From positions 170,439 through 234,438 of the forward strand of contig JAWUZD010000012.1 in the NCBI GenBank assembly GCA_034110465.1: DNA of 64,000 bases, given 5' to 3'. The DNA comes from Aurantibacter sp034110465. Its GTDB lineage: Bacteria; Bacteroidota; Bacteroidia; Flavobacteriales; Flavobacteriaceae. Under the pieces are notes generated by a model that was given only the letters and a program-made list of their open reading frames with translations, made no database searches and was not told the DNA's origin. This document shows positions 33,279 to 40,779 of the stretch, one piece after another (position 1 is the first letter of the stretch; every line of letters begins with the position of its first letter). The position numbers and the translations under genes are program-made.

Positions 33279-35294
33279 TTAGCTTAACAATTCAGCTTCA
33301 CTAACTAGAAGTGAATTACTATCTTCTAATGCTTTTTTTACAAAACTATTTACAGCATCATTACGCTTTAAACCTTCTTGAAGTTTTACACTTAAAATAA
33401 GCATTGCTGCAATACGAGTTCCAACTTTTTTAGCAGCTGTTCCAAATAAAGGTTCTAGCTCTTCGTAAGTAACTTCTTTAGCTAATTCTAAAATTTCTGC
33501 ACGTACTTTTTGTTGCTTTTGTTCTAGTAAATTAGTGTATTTTTTACCTAATTTATTAATGGTGTTAATTGCTTTGGCGCCTTGTTGTGGATTGTTATTC
33601 TGCTTAGATTGATTATTTTGTTGCTGAGGTTTTGGTTTTATCTTTTCCCAAGAATCTCGTAATCCAACGGTTTTATTGAATACTAATTTAGTGGCGGTAG
33701 AATCTTTATCTACATTAAAATAACCTAAACGTTGAAACTGAAACTGATTTCCAATTTTAGCATCGGTTAAACTTGGTTCCACAAAAGCGTCAATAGCTTT
33801 TAAAGAATTAGGATTAATAAAATCCATAAAGCTTTTATCCGCATGAGAATCTGGAGTTTCGTCCATAAATAAACGATCGTATTCTCTAACTTCTGCTTTT
33901 ACTGCGTGTTTTATAGAAACCCAATGTAAAGTTCCTTTAACACGTTTTTCTGTGTCTTTAGAATATGTACAATGTACTTCTGTAACGTTACCATTAACAT
34001 CTTTTACAACACTTTCTGCTTTTATTATGTAGGCGTTTTTTAACCTTACTTCTCCACCTAATTTTAAACGAAAAAACTTACTGCTTGCTTCTTCTTTAAA
34101 ATCGTTTTTTTCAATATAAATTTCACGAGAAAAAGGCACTTTTCTAAATCCTGCGCTTTCCTCTTCTTGGTTATTCTCTGCTTCTAACCATTCCTCTTTA
34201 TCTTCAGGATAATTAGTAATAATCACCTTTAGAGGATCTAAAACTGCCATAACTCTTGGAGCAGACTTATTTAAATCTTCACGAATACAAAACTCTAATA
34301 AAGACACATCAATAATATTGTCGCGTTTTGCAACTCCAGCTTTTTCTATAAAGTTTTTAATCGCATTTGGCGTATAACCTCTTCTGCGTAGACCAGAAAT
34401 AGTTGGCATTCTTGGATCATCCCAACCATTAACAATATTATCTTCTACCAATTTAAGCAATTTACGCTTACTCATTATGGTATAACTAAGATTTAAACGT
34501 GCAAATTCGCGTTGTTTTGGCTTCATTGGATATTTGTCCTTTGCATGGGGAAATACTTGTTCCTTAAACCAATTATAAAGCTCTCTATGAGGATTAAACT
34601 CTAAAGAACATAGAGAATGTGAAATTTGTTCAATATAATCACTTTCACCATGTGTCCAGTCGTACATTGGGTAAATACACCAATCGTTTGCTGTTCTGTG
34701 GTGATGCTTATGTAACACACGATACATAATTGGATCTCGCATTAACATATTTACATGTTGCATATCTATTTTAGCACGTAAAATATGTTCACCATCTTTA
34801 AACTCTCCGTTTTTCATACGGCTGAATAAATCTAAATTTTCTTCAACAGTACGATTTCTAAATGGACCATTTACTCCAGGTTGTGTAGGTGTTCCTTTTT
34901 GTTCTGCCATTGCAGCACTACTCTGGGAATCTACATAAGCTTTATCTTCTTTTATTAAAATAACAGCCCAATCGTATAGTTCTTGAAAGTAATCTGACGA
35001 ATAGCGTTCTTCTGCCCATTTATAACCTAACCATTCTATATCTCTTTTAATAGCATCTACATATTCTTGCTCTTCTTTAGCTGGATTAGTATCGTCAAAA
35101 CGCAAATTTACGGGTGCATTATAACGTTCACCCAAACCAAAACTTATACCTATGGCTTTAGTGTGACCAATATGTAAATAACCGTTTGGCTCTGGAGGAA
35201 ATCTAAAACGAAGCTTATCTTTAGATAAACCGTTAGCTAAATCTTCTTCTATAATATGCTCTAAAAAATTGAGTGATTTTGTGTTTTCTTCCAT
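33279..35294 (-). CDS. glnS: Glutaminyl-tRNA synthetase
   Basis: 671 aa class I synthetase. HIGH motif PPEPNGYLHIGHTKAIGISFG (residues 32-52), KMSKS-type LSYTIMSKRKLLKL, and the GlnRS anticodon-binding beta-barrels. About 110 residues continue past the barrel core: a Gln/Asn-rich linker (PKPQQQNNQSKQNNNPQQG) and a helical tail (LLEQKQQKVRAEILELAKEV ... AVNSFVKKAL). The tail is reminiscent of the YqeY-like appendage known on Deinococcus GlnRS, but similarity is not verified. It starts at ATG 35294, 24 bp after the barrel-protein gene. Confidence 0.95.
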   Translation of the reverse strand: MEENTKSLNFLEHIIEEDLANGLSKDKLRFRFPPEPNGYLHIGHTKAIGISFGLGERYNAPVNLRFDDTNPAKEEQEYVDAIKRDIEWLGYKWAEERYSSDYFQELYDWAVILIKEDKAYVDSQSSAAMAEQKGTPTQPGVNGPFRNRTVEENLDLFSRMKNGEFKDGEHILRAKIDMQHVNMLMRDPIMYRVLHKHHHRTANDWCIYPMYDWTHGESDYIEQISHSLCSLEFNPHRELYNWFKEQVFPHAKDKYPMKPKQREFARLNLSYTIMSKRKLLKLVEDNIVNGWDDPRMPTISGLRRRGYTPNAIKNFIEKAGVAKRDNIIDVSLLEFCIREDLNKSAPRVMAVLDPLKVIITNYPEDKEEWLEAENNQEEESAGFRKVPFSREIYIEKNDFKEEASSKFFRLKLGGEVRLKNAYIIKAESVVKDVNGNVTEVHCTYSKDTEKRVKGTLHWVSIKHAVKAEVREYDRLFMDETPDSHADKSFMDFINPNSLKAIDAFVEPSLTDAKIGNQFQFQRLGYFNVDKDSTATKLVFNKTVGLRDSWEKIKPKPQQQNNQSKQNNNPQQGAKAINTINKLGKKYTNLLEQKQQKVRAEILELAKEVTYEELEPLFGTAAKKVGTRIAAMLILSVKLQEGLKRNDAVNSFVKKALEDSNSLLVSEAELLS

Positions 35295-35318
35295 AATATT
35301 ATTATAGTTTAAATAAGG

Positions 35319-35900
35319 CTAAAACCTTAATCCTAAACCAAATTTTAAAAGATTGATGTTTGTGTTGTAAGGTGTAAATAAAGTACCATTTTTTGAATCG
35401 AATTTAATATAATCGTACTGAATTTGTAAAAATATATTTTTAATTAAATCAATAGCTAATCCCGCATTAAAGTTAAAACCAGATTGCGTGTCAAAAAAAG
35501 AAATTAACTGATTAGAATTAATTCCATTTCCGGGTTTACCGTTAAAAAGCGTAAATGTATATCCAAGTCCTAATTGTGGATGAAATTTTTCTAATCCTGG
35601 TAAAGAAAATTCTACAAATAATTTAGGCTGTATATTATAAACAGAAACATTGTAATCTTTATTTATAGACGATTTTGTATTACTAAAAAATCCACCATTT
35701 ATTCCTGCGCCTAACTTGATTAAATTTAACTCATAAATTCTATATTTTAAACCCAAATCAACATATCCATTATAATTATCGGCTATAAAATTGTTTCCAA
35801 AAGCCAAAGGATAACTTAACTCTAAACTTAATTTATCTTCTTGAGAAAATGAATTAATTGAAGAAATTAAAAATATAATTATAAGTAAACCTTGTTTCAT
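35319..35900 (-). CDS. Outer-membrane beta-barrel protein of unknown function
   Basis: 193 aa with a signal peptide (LLIIIFLISSINSFSQ). Alternating strands (LSLELSYPLAFGNNFIADNY, GYVDLGLKYRIYELNLIKLGAGINGGFF, FNAGLAIDLIKNIFLQIQYDYIKF) end with LLKFGLGLRF, the terminal Phe barrel signal. Function is unknown. A -7 box lies upstream at 35943-35950, and glnS follows 24 bp downstream, so the two may share a transcript. Confidence 0.75.
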   Translation of the reverse strand: MKQGLLIIIFLISSINSFSQEDKLSLELSYPLAFGNNFIADNYNGYVDLGLKYRIYELNLIKLGAGINGGFFSNTKSSINKDYNVSVYNIQPKLFVEFSLPGLEKFHPQLGLGYTFTLFNGKPGNGINSNQLISFFDTQSGFNFNAGLAIDLIKNIFLQIQYDYIKFDSKNGTLFTPYNTNINLLKFGLGLRF

Positions 35901-35942
35901 TAATGTGCTAATTTGAATCTATTTATGGCTTTTTGAGCAATA

Positions 35943-35950
35943 CAAAATTA
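35943..35950 (-). promoter_or_regulatory. Putative promoter of the barrel protein/glnS genes
   Basis: Minus-strand TAATTTTG, a TAnnTTTG match 42 bp upstream of ATG 35900. Confidence 0.5.
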
Positions 35951-36013
35951 GTTAAATTTTAACGGAATAAAATCACTTCATAATATTTAAAATTAATAGT
36001 GCCTTTTTTTGCC

Positions 36014-36021
36014 TACTTTTG
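36014..36021 (+). promoter_or_regulatory. Putative folB promoter (-7 box)
   Basis: TACTTTTG, a TAnnTTTG match 18 bp before the folB ATG. Confidence 0.5.
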
Positions 36022-36039
36022 GACAAAAATTAAATATAA

Positions 36040-36402
36040 ATGGGAATAATTAAAGTTGAAAATATAAGAGTTTTTGGACATCATGGTTGTTTAAAAGAAG
36101 AAACAGAAATTGGTAGCGATTACAGCGTAGATATAAAAGTAAAAGCAGATTTACAGAAAAGCGCAAGTTCTGACAAGTTAGAGGATACAGTAGATTACGT
36201 TCTTTTAAATAAAATTGTTGCAGAAGAAATGGCTATTCCAAGTGCACTTTTAGAAAAAGTTGCAAAACGCATTATAGATCGTATTTTTAAAGAAGATAAA
36301 TTAGTTTCTGTAGCTACTATAGCGGTAAGTAAATTAAATCCTCCTATTGGTGGCGATGTTGAAAAAGTAACGATTGAAATTTCTGAAAAAAGAAAATCGT
36401 AA
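36040..36402 (+). CDS. folB: Dihydroneopterin aldolase
   Basis: 120 aa, the usual FolB length. It cleaves 7,8-dihydroneopterin to 6-hydroxymethyl-dihydropterin in folate synthesis. The N-terminus IKVENIRVFGHHGCLKEETEIG carries the catalytic Glu region, and TIAVSKLNPPIGGDVEKVTIEI carries the conserved Lys and closing strand. It starts at ATG 36040, and tRNA-Cys follows 46 bp downstream with its own promoter. Confidence 0.93.
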   Translation: MGIIKVENIRVFGHHGCLKEETEIGSDYSVDIKVKADLQKSASSDKLEDTVDYVLLNKIVAEEMAIPSALLEKVAKRIIDRIFKEDKLVSVATIAVSKLNPPIGGDVEKVTIEISEKRKS

Positions 36403-36430
36403 TAGTTAGGTTATAAAAACTATATTTTTT

Positions 36431-36438
36431 TATATTTG
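36431..36438 (+). promoter_or_regulatory. tRNA-Cys promoter (-7 box)
   Basis: TATATTTG, an exact TAnnTTTG match 10 bp before the mature tRNA 5' end. Confidence 0.6.
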
Positions 36439-36448
36439 CAGTCATAAT

Positions 36449-36519
36449 GGCGTCGTGGCCGAGCGGCTAGGCAGTGGTCTGCAAAACCATCTACAGCGGT
36501 TCGAATCCGCTCGACGCCT
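36449..36519 (+). tRNA. tRNA-Cys (GCA anticodon)
   Basis: Acceptor arm GGCGTCG (36449-36455) pairs fully with CGACGCC (36512-36518); discriminator T (U73), as expected for Cys. Anticodon loop CTGCAAA gives GCA. T-loop GTTCGAATC is present. CCA is not encoded. 71 nt. Confidence 0.96.
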
Positions 36520-36523
36520 CAAT

Positions 36524-36556
36524 AAAGAGTTACTTTTTTAAGTAGCTCTTTTTTTG
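36524..36556 (+). terminator. Terminator of tRNA-Cys
   Basis: AAAGAGTTACTT (36524-36535), TTTT loop, AAGTAGCTCTTT (36540-36551) with one wobble, then a T-run. Confidence 0.85.
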
Positions 36557-36610
36557 TGCTAAATTTAATGAGTTTGTTAAGAGGTAAAGTCGTTATTATC
36601 TTAAAACAAT

Positions 36611-37291
36611 TTAATCCAAAGGATTTATTTGCTCAATTTTTTCTTTAAGCAGTGCTTTTTCTTTAGGAAAAAACCCTTGTACTAAAAGTAAAACACCAAA
36701 GCCTAAAATAACTAAAGCAATTATCTTTTTACTCTTATAAATACGTTTTGGTGTAAGCTTGTTTTTTAACCCTTTTGCTGCTGCCATTTTAAATAAATCT
36801 GCAACAAAATAACTTGTTAACATACTGGCTATAAAAAGAATTACACCATTTTTAGACGTAGTAATAGAATTTGCAATAACCATAAAACCTAACCAACCTG
36901 CTAAGACACCAATGTTTATAAAGTTTAATAAAAACCCTTTTATAAAAAGTTTTCCATAGTCTCTTTGTATATGGATCTCTTGATATTCTCTTACAATAGA
37001 TTTAAAAGATTTACTGGCTTTTATAAAGGAAATAATACCATAAACAGTTAATAAAACGCCACCAAAAAGTAAGAAATTAGAGTCGTCTTTTACTTTTCCT
37101 ATTAAACTTTCAGTGCTATAAAATGCTACTAGAATAAAAAGTATATCGGCTAAAATAACACCTGCATCAAACACCAAAGCACTTTTAAAACCTTTAGTTG
37201 CACTAGTTTCTAATAGCACAAAAAAAACTGGTCCTATCGTAAAAGATAGGATAATACCAAATGGAATTCCTGCTAAAATATCGTCGAACAT
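36611..37291 (-). CDS. LysE-family translocator
   Basis: 226 aa inner-membrane protein with about six helices. The N-terminus FGIILSFTIGPVFFVLLETSATKGFKSALVFDAGVILADIL has the LysE/RhtB pattern (GP followed by a small-residue loop and a conserved Asp). Exports amino acids or related small molecules; substrate unknown. It starts at ATG 37291, next to the YbjQ gene on the same strand with a 45-bp gap. Confidence 0.85.
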   Translation of the reverse strand: MFDDILAGIPFGIILSFTIGPVFFVLLETSATKGFKSALVFDAGVILADILFILVAFYSTESLIGKVKDDSNFLLFGGVLLTVYGIISFIKASKSFKSIVREYQEIHIQRDYGKLFIKGFLLNFINIGVLAGWLGFMVIANSITTSKNGVILFIASMLTSYFVADLFKMAAAKGLKNKLTPKRIYKSKKIIALVILGFGVLLLVQGFFPKEKALLKEKIEQINPLD

Positions 37292-37336
37292 ATAGATCTT
37301 TGAATGTGACTACAAAGTAAAGAAAATTTTATGAAT

Positions 37337-37636
37337 TTACTTTACAATACTTACGGCAGTTCCTGTAACAGAAACTACAGTACTATTTGATTGTGTTATC
37401 TCAATATCTACTTTTATACCAATTACTGCATTTGCATTTAAAGCTATGGCATTATCTTTTAATTGCTGAAACGCTATTTCTTTAATTTCGGTCATACTTT
37501 CTTGCATAGCAACATAATATTTTGCCATAGAAAAAGTCATTTTTATCTTTTGCATATTAACAGCTATACCAGATACAATACCTTTATATTCTGAAACTCT
37601 ATATCCGTCTACCGAATTTGTTGTGGTTAAAATCAT
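37337..37636 (-). CDS. YbjQ-family (heavy-metal-binding-domain-like) protein
   Basis: 99 aa. The pattern YRVSEYKGIVSGIAVNM, then MQESMTEIKEIAFQQLKDNAIALNANAVIGIKVDIE, ending VVSVTGTAVSIV, is that of the UPF0145/YbjQ family, a small pentameric beta/alpha protein of unknown function. Cytosolic. It starts at ATG 37636. Confidence 0.87.
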   Translation of the reverse strand: MILTTTNSVDGYRVSEYKGIVSGIAVNMQKIKMTFSMAKYYVAMQESMTEIKEIAFQQLKDNAIALNANAVIGIKVDIEITQSNSTVVSVTGTAVSIVK

Positions 37637-37728
37637 AGTTTGTTAGTTTATATTATTAGTAATATTTAAACTCTAAATGTTACGAAAATTCATTTTATTT
37701 AATAAAAAATCAATCTATAAATAACGTT

Positions 37729-38934
37729 TTAGCAAATTTTAATTAAGTTTTTATTAATTCTACTACTTGCAATTTTAGAAGCAATAACACCTAAAACTGT
37801 AATGGTAACAAAAACAATAACAAAGTTTTGAAAATGTATAGCAACAGGATATGGTAAATTTGGAGTTAACATAATTAATGAAAAACTATATTGTAATTGA
37901 ATTATTATATAACCGATACATAAGCCAATAAAACCACCAAAAATTGACATTAAAAGACCTTGATAAAAGAAAATTTGCCTTATTTGAGGAATTGTTGCAC
38001 CAACATTATAAAGTGTGCTTAAATTGTTACGTTTATCTAAAATCATCATAATTATAGAGCCAATTACATTAAACAGCGCAATAATTAATACTAAAGTAAA
38101 AATAAGATAGACAATTAAGTTTTCTGTATTTAGCATTTTATATAATGCATCGTTTAATTGTGACGTGTCTTTAATGGTGAACTTGTTTCCAAAAACCGAT
38201 CCTAATTCTGCTCTAAAATCGTCTTTATTAAAATTATCATTTACTTTTATTTCTATGGAAGAAATCTGATTTTCTTTATAGTTTAATAAATTTTTTGCTG
38301 TGTTAAAAGATGAAAATATATAAGAATTATCAACGGTTTCATTAACTGCAAAAACACCAACATTTATAGTGCTTGTGGTGTTAAAAGCTTGATTTTTATT
38401 AGTTATTTGACCTTTTCCTGGTTTAGGAACATAAATAGAAATGGCCTTTCCATAATCTAAAACGCCAACGGATAAGTTTCTTGCAATACCATAACCTGTA
38501 ACAATTTGAGGTGTATTTTGTTCTAACCAAGAACCATCGTCTAAAATAGAATCTACGGGATTTACGCGTTTAAAATTCTCATCAACGCCTTTAATAAAAG
38601 CCATTATTTGCTTTCCTTTGGAAGATGCCATAACACGTTCTTCAATTACCTTAGAGTAAAAAGCCAAACCTTCAATACTATCTAGTTTAGTTTGAAGTTC
38701 TTTCTCTAAAATAAAAGATTTTCCTGTGGTACTTTCAACTTTAAAATCAGGATCTATTAAACTGGTAAATTCTAGGGTGAATTCCTTTAAACCAGAAAAA
38801 CCAGATAGTACAATAAATAAAGCTGCTGCTCCTAATATTACACCTAACAAAGCAATGTAAGTAATAATATTTATAGCATTATTACTACTTTTAGAACGCA
38901 GGTAGCGTTTTGCTATGTAAAGAGAAAAATTCAA
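37729..38934 (-). CDS. ABC transporter permease of the LolC/LolE (FtsX) type
   Basis: 401 aa. One N-terminal helix (NAINIITYIALLGVILGAAALFIVLSGF, about 20-47), a periplasmic MacB-PCD-like domain (about 50-260), then three helices (LIVYLIFTLVLIIALFNVIG; GLLMSIFGGFIGLCIGYIII; FVIVFVTITVLGVIAS). This is the architecture of lipoprotein-release permeases; the ATPase partner is not nearby. The start is a TTG at 38934 directly after the rbfA stop codon. That codon gives the family-typical MNFSLYIAKRYLRSKSSNNA; no ATG is available. Confidence 0.88.
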   Translation of the reverse strand: MNFSLYIAKRYLRSKSSNNAINIITYIALLGVILGAAALFIVLSGFSGLKEFTLEFTSLIDPDFKVESTTGKSFILEKELQTKLDSIEGLAFYSKVIEERVMASSKGKQIMAFIKGVDENFKRVNPVDSILDDGSWLEQNTPQIVTGYGIARNLSVGVLDYGKAISIYVPKPGKGQITNKNQAFNTTSTINVGVFAVNETVDNSYIFSSFNTAKNLLNYKENQISSIEIKVNDNFNKDDFRAELGSVFGNKFTIKDTSQLNDALYKMLNTENLIVYLIFTLVLIIALFNVIGSIIMMILDKRNNLSTLYNVGATIPQIRQIFFYQGLLMSIFGGFIGLCIGYIIIQLQYSFSLIMLTPNLPYPVAIHFQNFVIVFVTITVLGVIASKIASSRINKNLIKIC

Positions 38935-39330
38935 TTAGCCTTTTTTTCTATCGTCTAATAAACTTGGGTCTGTAATTGGATTTTCGGTACGTTTTAAAGA
39001 TTGATCAATTTTAGACATGAACTCAATAGAATCGTCTAAAAAGAATTCTAAATTTGGCATTCTACGTAACTGATTTCTTGTGCGTTGCGCCATTTCATGA
39101 CGAATAAAAGGTGTATTAGCTTTAATTCCTTCTATTATTTCTGAGCCTTTTTCGTTAGGAAAAATACTTATATATACTTTAGCAACACCTAAATCAACCG
39201 TTACTTTAACTTTAGATACAGATATAATAACTCCACGCATTCCTCCTTGTGTAGCGGCTTTCTGAAGTATATCTACTAAGTCTTTTTGTAAAACTGAACC
39301 AATTTTTTTTTGTCTTTGTGTTTCTTCCAT
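38935..39330 (-). CDS. rbfA: Ribosome-binding factor A
   Basis: 131 aa KH-type 30S maturation factor. Opening TQRQKKIGSVLQKDLVDILQ, core VIISVSKVKVTVDLGVAKVYISIFP, closing RNQLRRMPNLEFFLDDSIEF. ATG 39330, with its stop abutting the LolC-like gene start (TAATTG), implying coupling. A -7 box lies at 39335-39342. Confidence 0.94.
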   Translation of the reverse strand: MEETQRQKKIGSVLQKDLVDILQKAATQGGMRGVIISVSKVKVTVDLGVAKVYISIFPNEKGSEIIEGIKANTPFIRHEMAQRTRNQLRRMPNLEFFLDDSIEFMSKIDQSLKRTENPITDPSLLDDRKKG

Positions 39331-39334
39331 AGTG

Positions 39335-39342
39335 CAAAAATA
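39335..39342 (-). promoter_or_regulatory. Putative rbfA promoter (-7 box)
   Basis: Minus-strand TATTTTTG matches TAnnTTTG, but it is only 4 bp from the rbfA ATG. It would therefore give a nearly leaderless mRNA and is uncertain. Confidence 0.3.
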
Positions 39343-39428
39343 GTGTTATTTAAAGATTATAAGACTTTTACCCTACAAAATTTATACCTTTAGCATACTA
39401 AAATTAAGTCATAAACCACCTTTTTAAG

Positions 39429-39830
39429 ATGAATAACATTGAACATATTGGTATAGCCGTAAAGGATTTAGAAACATCTAACGCATTATTTGCAAAATTA
39501 TTTGGTAAACCACACTATAAAGAAGAATCTGTAGAAAGTGAAGGTGTAAATACATCGTTTTTTAAAGTTGGGTCTAATAAAATTGAATTATTAGAAGCTT
39601 CTAAACCAGATAGTCCAATTGCTAAGTTTATAGAAAAGAAAGGCGAAGGTATTCACCATATTGCTTATGACGTGGATGATATTGAAGCTGAATTAAAACG
39701 ACTAAAGTCAGAAGGTTTTATTATTTTAAACGAAACACCTAAAAAAGGTGCTGATAATAAGTTGGTTGCATTTCTACATCCAAAAAGTACTAATGGTGTT
39801 TTAATAGAATTATGCCAAGAGATTAGATAA
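39429..39830 (+). CDS. mce: Methylmalonyl-CoA epimerase
   Basis: 133 aa vicinal-oxygen-chelate protein interconverting the methylmalonyl-CoA epimers. It has metal ligands in IEHIGIAVKDL (His), IELLEAS (Glu), GEGIHHIAYDVDDI (His) and GVLIELCQ (Glu), the expected order for MCE. It starts at ATG 39429. It is followed on the same strand by the CAT tRNA. Confidence 0.93.
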   Translation: MNNIEHIGIAVKDLETSNALFAKLFGKPHYKEESVESEGVNTSFFKVGSNKIELLEASKPDSPIAKFIEKKGEGIHHIAYDVDDIEAELKRLKSEGFIILNETPKKGADNKLVAFLHPKSTNGVLIELCQEIR

Positions 39831-39887
39831 TTACTATTTTTCTTGCTGAAAAATAAAATAAGTAGTAATATTGCAACCTCAATTACA

Positions 39888-39961
39888 GGTCCTATAGCTC
39901 AGTTGGTTAGAGCACCTGACTCATAATCAGGTGGTCCATGGTTCGAGTCCATGTGGGACCA
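39888..39961 (+). tRNA. tRNA with CAT anticodon (elongator Met or Ile2)
   Basis: 74 nt. Acceptor GGTCCTA pairs with TGGGACC (39954-39960), discriminator A, D-loop AGCTCAGTTGGTTAGAGC, anticodon arm CTGACTCATAATCAG (CAT), T-loop GTTCGAGTC. No CCA encoded. It is not an initiator, because the acceptor closes with G1-C72. The C4-G69 and C5-G68 pairs resemble lysidine-modified tRNA-Ile2, but Met cannot be excluded. Its 3' end is the attachment site of the integrated element. Confidence 0.93.
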
Positions 39962-39971
39962 CTTTAATTGA
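39947..39971. repeat. Attachment site, left copy (attL) in tRNA 3' end
   Basis: 25-bp sequence beginning GTCCATGTGGGACC and ending TTTAATTGA. It covers the last 15 nt of the tRNA and 10 nt beyond, and is repeated exactly at 46123-46147. Confidence 0.92.
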
Positions 39972-39976
39972 ACACG

Positions 39977-40013
39977 AAACCCTATAAACATTACGTTTGT
40001 AGGGTTTTTTTAT
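39977..40013. terminator. Terminator carried at the element's left end
   Basis: AAACCCTATAAAC (39977-39989), loop, GTTTGTAGGGTTT (39995-40007) with one wobble, then a T-run on plus. It can end the tRNA transcript and, on the minus strand, the 199-aa gene. The host's own tRNA terminator lies beyond the right repeat. Confidence 0.8.
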
Positions 40014-40613
40014 TTATAAATCCCCCTTATTATCCCCTTTTGTTAAAAAATAATCAAATTTAGGACTATTTAATTCCGCTAGTTTTATGCTTTTTAAAAT
40101 AGATAAGTATCTACGAGTTGGCTTGTTATTATAGTGGGTTTTAAAATGTTTACTATAAATAGTTTGATAATAGCTGTCTAATTTGAATACTTTACCAAAA
40201 TTTTTATCTAAAAACCTATAATGCTTCGACTGTGTTTGACTTTCATACATAGCGTTATTACTTGATGTTCTGTGTGCAAAATAGCCATTAAGTAGGTATA
40301 GATTCCTGCACCTCTTATTAGTCATTGGACAAATAAATAAAGGTATTTTTCCTTTGCCTAAATTGGAATTTATATAAATAATAGGAACACTATAACATAT
40401 AGGATTACCATTCAACTTATAGCTAATTGTTAAAATACTATTGTTATTATTAACGGAGATGTTAACCTCGCTTTGATAACCAAAACTTGAAGACCATTTT
40501 AAAACACCAGCTCTTACCTCTGAGTATTTTAAATAATCAAAACGCTTTAAATCTTTTATTTTTATAGTTAATGTTTCGTCTATTAAAGTTGTATTTGTCG
40601 AGTTTCGTCCCAT
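40014..40613 (-). CDS. Element protein of unknown function with Zn-ribbon-like segment
   Basis: 199 aa, basic, no signal peptide or membrane segment. The first half is beta-rich. The middle reads LFICPMTNKRCRNLYLLNGYFAHRTSSNNAMYESQTQSK. This resembles a family I remember from proteobacterial mobile elements with C-x2-C...FACRHCxxLxYxSQ, but here the second Cys pair has been lost. The C-terminal 70 residues are helical and rich in Lys and Tyr. It lies at the tRNA end of the element, 166 bp after the primase-helicase stop; the gap holds the paired CAAAGTACTT repeats. Function unknown. Confidence 0.6.
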   Translation of the reverse strand: MGRNSTNTTLIDETLTIKIKDLKRFDYLKYSEVRAGVLKWSSSFGYQSEVNISVNNNNSILTISYKLNGNPICYSVPIIYINSNLGKGKIPLFICPMTNKRCRNLYLLNGYFAHRTSSNNAMYESQTQSKHYRFLDKNFGKVFKLDSYYQTIYSKHFKTHYNNKPTRRYLSILKSIKLAELNSPKFDYFLTKGDNKGDL

Positions 40614-40737
40614 TATTTTTAACCTAAATTATTAAAGAAGTTTATATTTACGATAATTGTTTTTACAAAATTTTAATGCTTGAAAAAATTTGCGTAAAAA
40701 CCCTGTTAAGTTTTGTTTTTATTGAGTTTTGCAAAGG

Positions 40738-40779
40738 CAAAGTACTTGTTATACTCTATTACAAAAACAAAGTACTTTG
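40738..40779. repeat. Paired CAAAGTACTT repeats (candidate iteron/operator)
   Basis: CAAAGTACTTG (40738-40748) and CAAAGTACTTTG (40768-40779), with starts 30 bp apart. The second is a perfect 12-bp palindrome. An outer GCAAAG (40731-40736) and CTTTGC (40775-40780) also pair. It lies directly beyond the primase-helicase stop codon. Confidence 0.6.
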
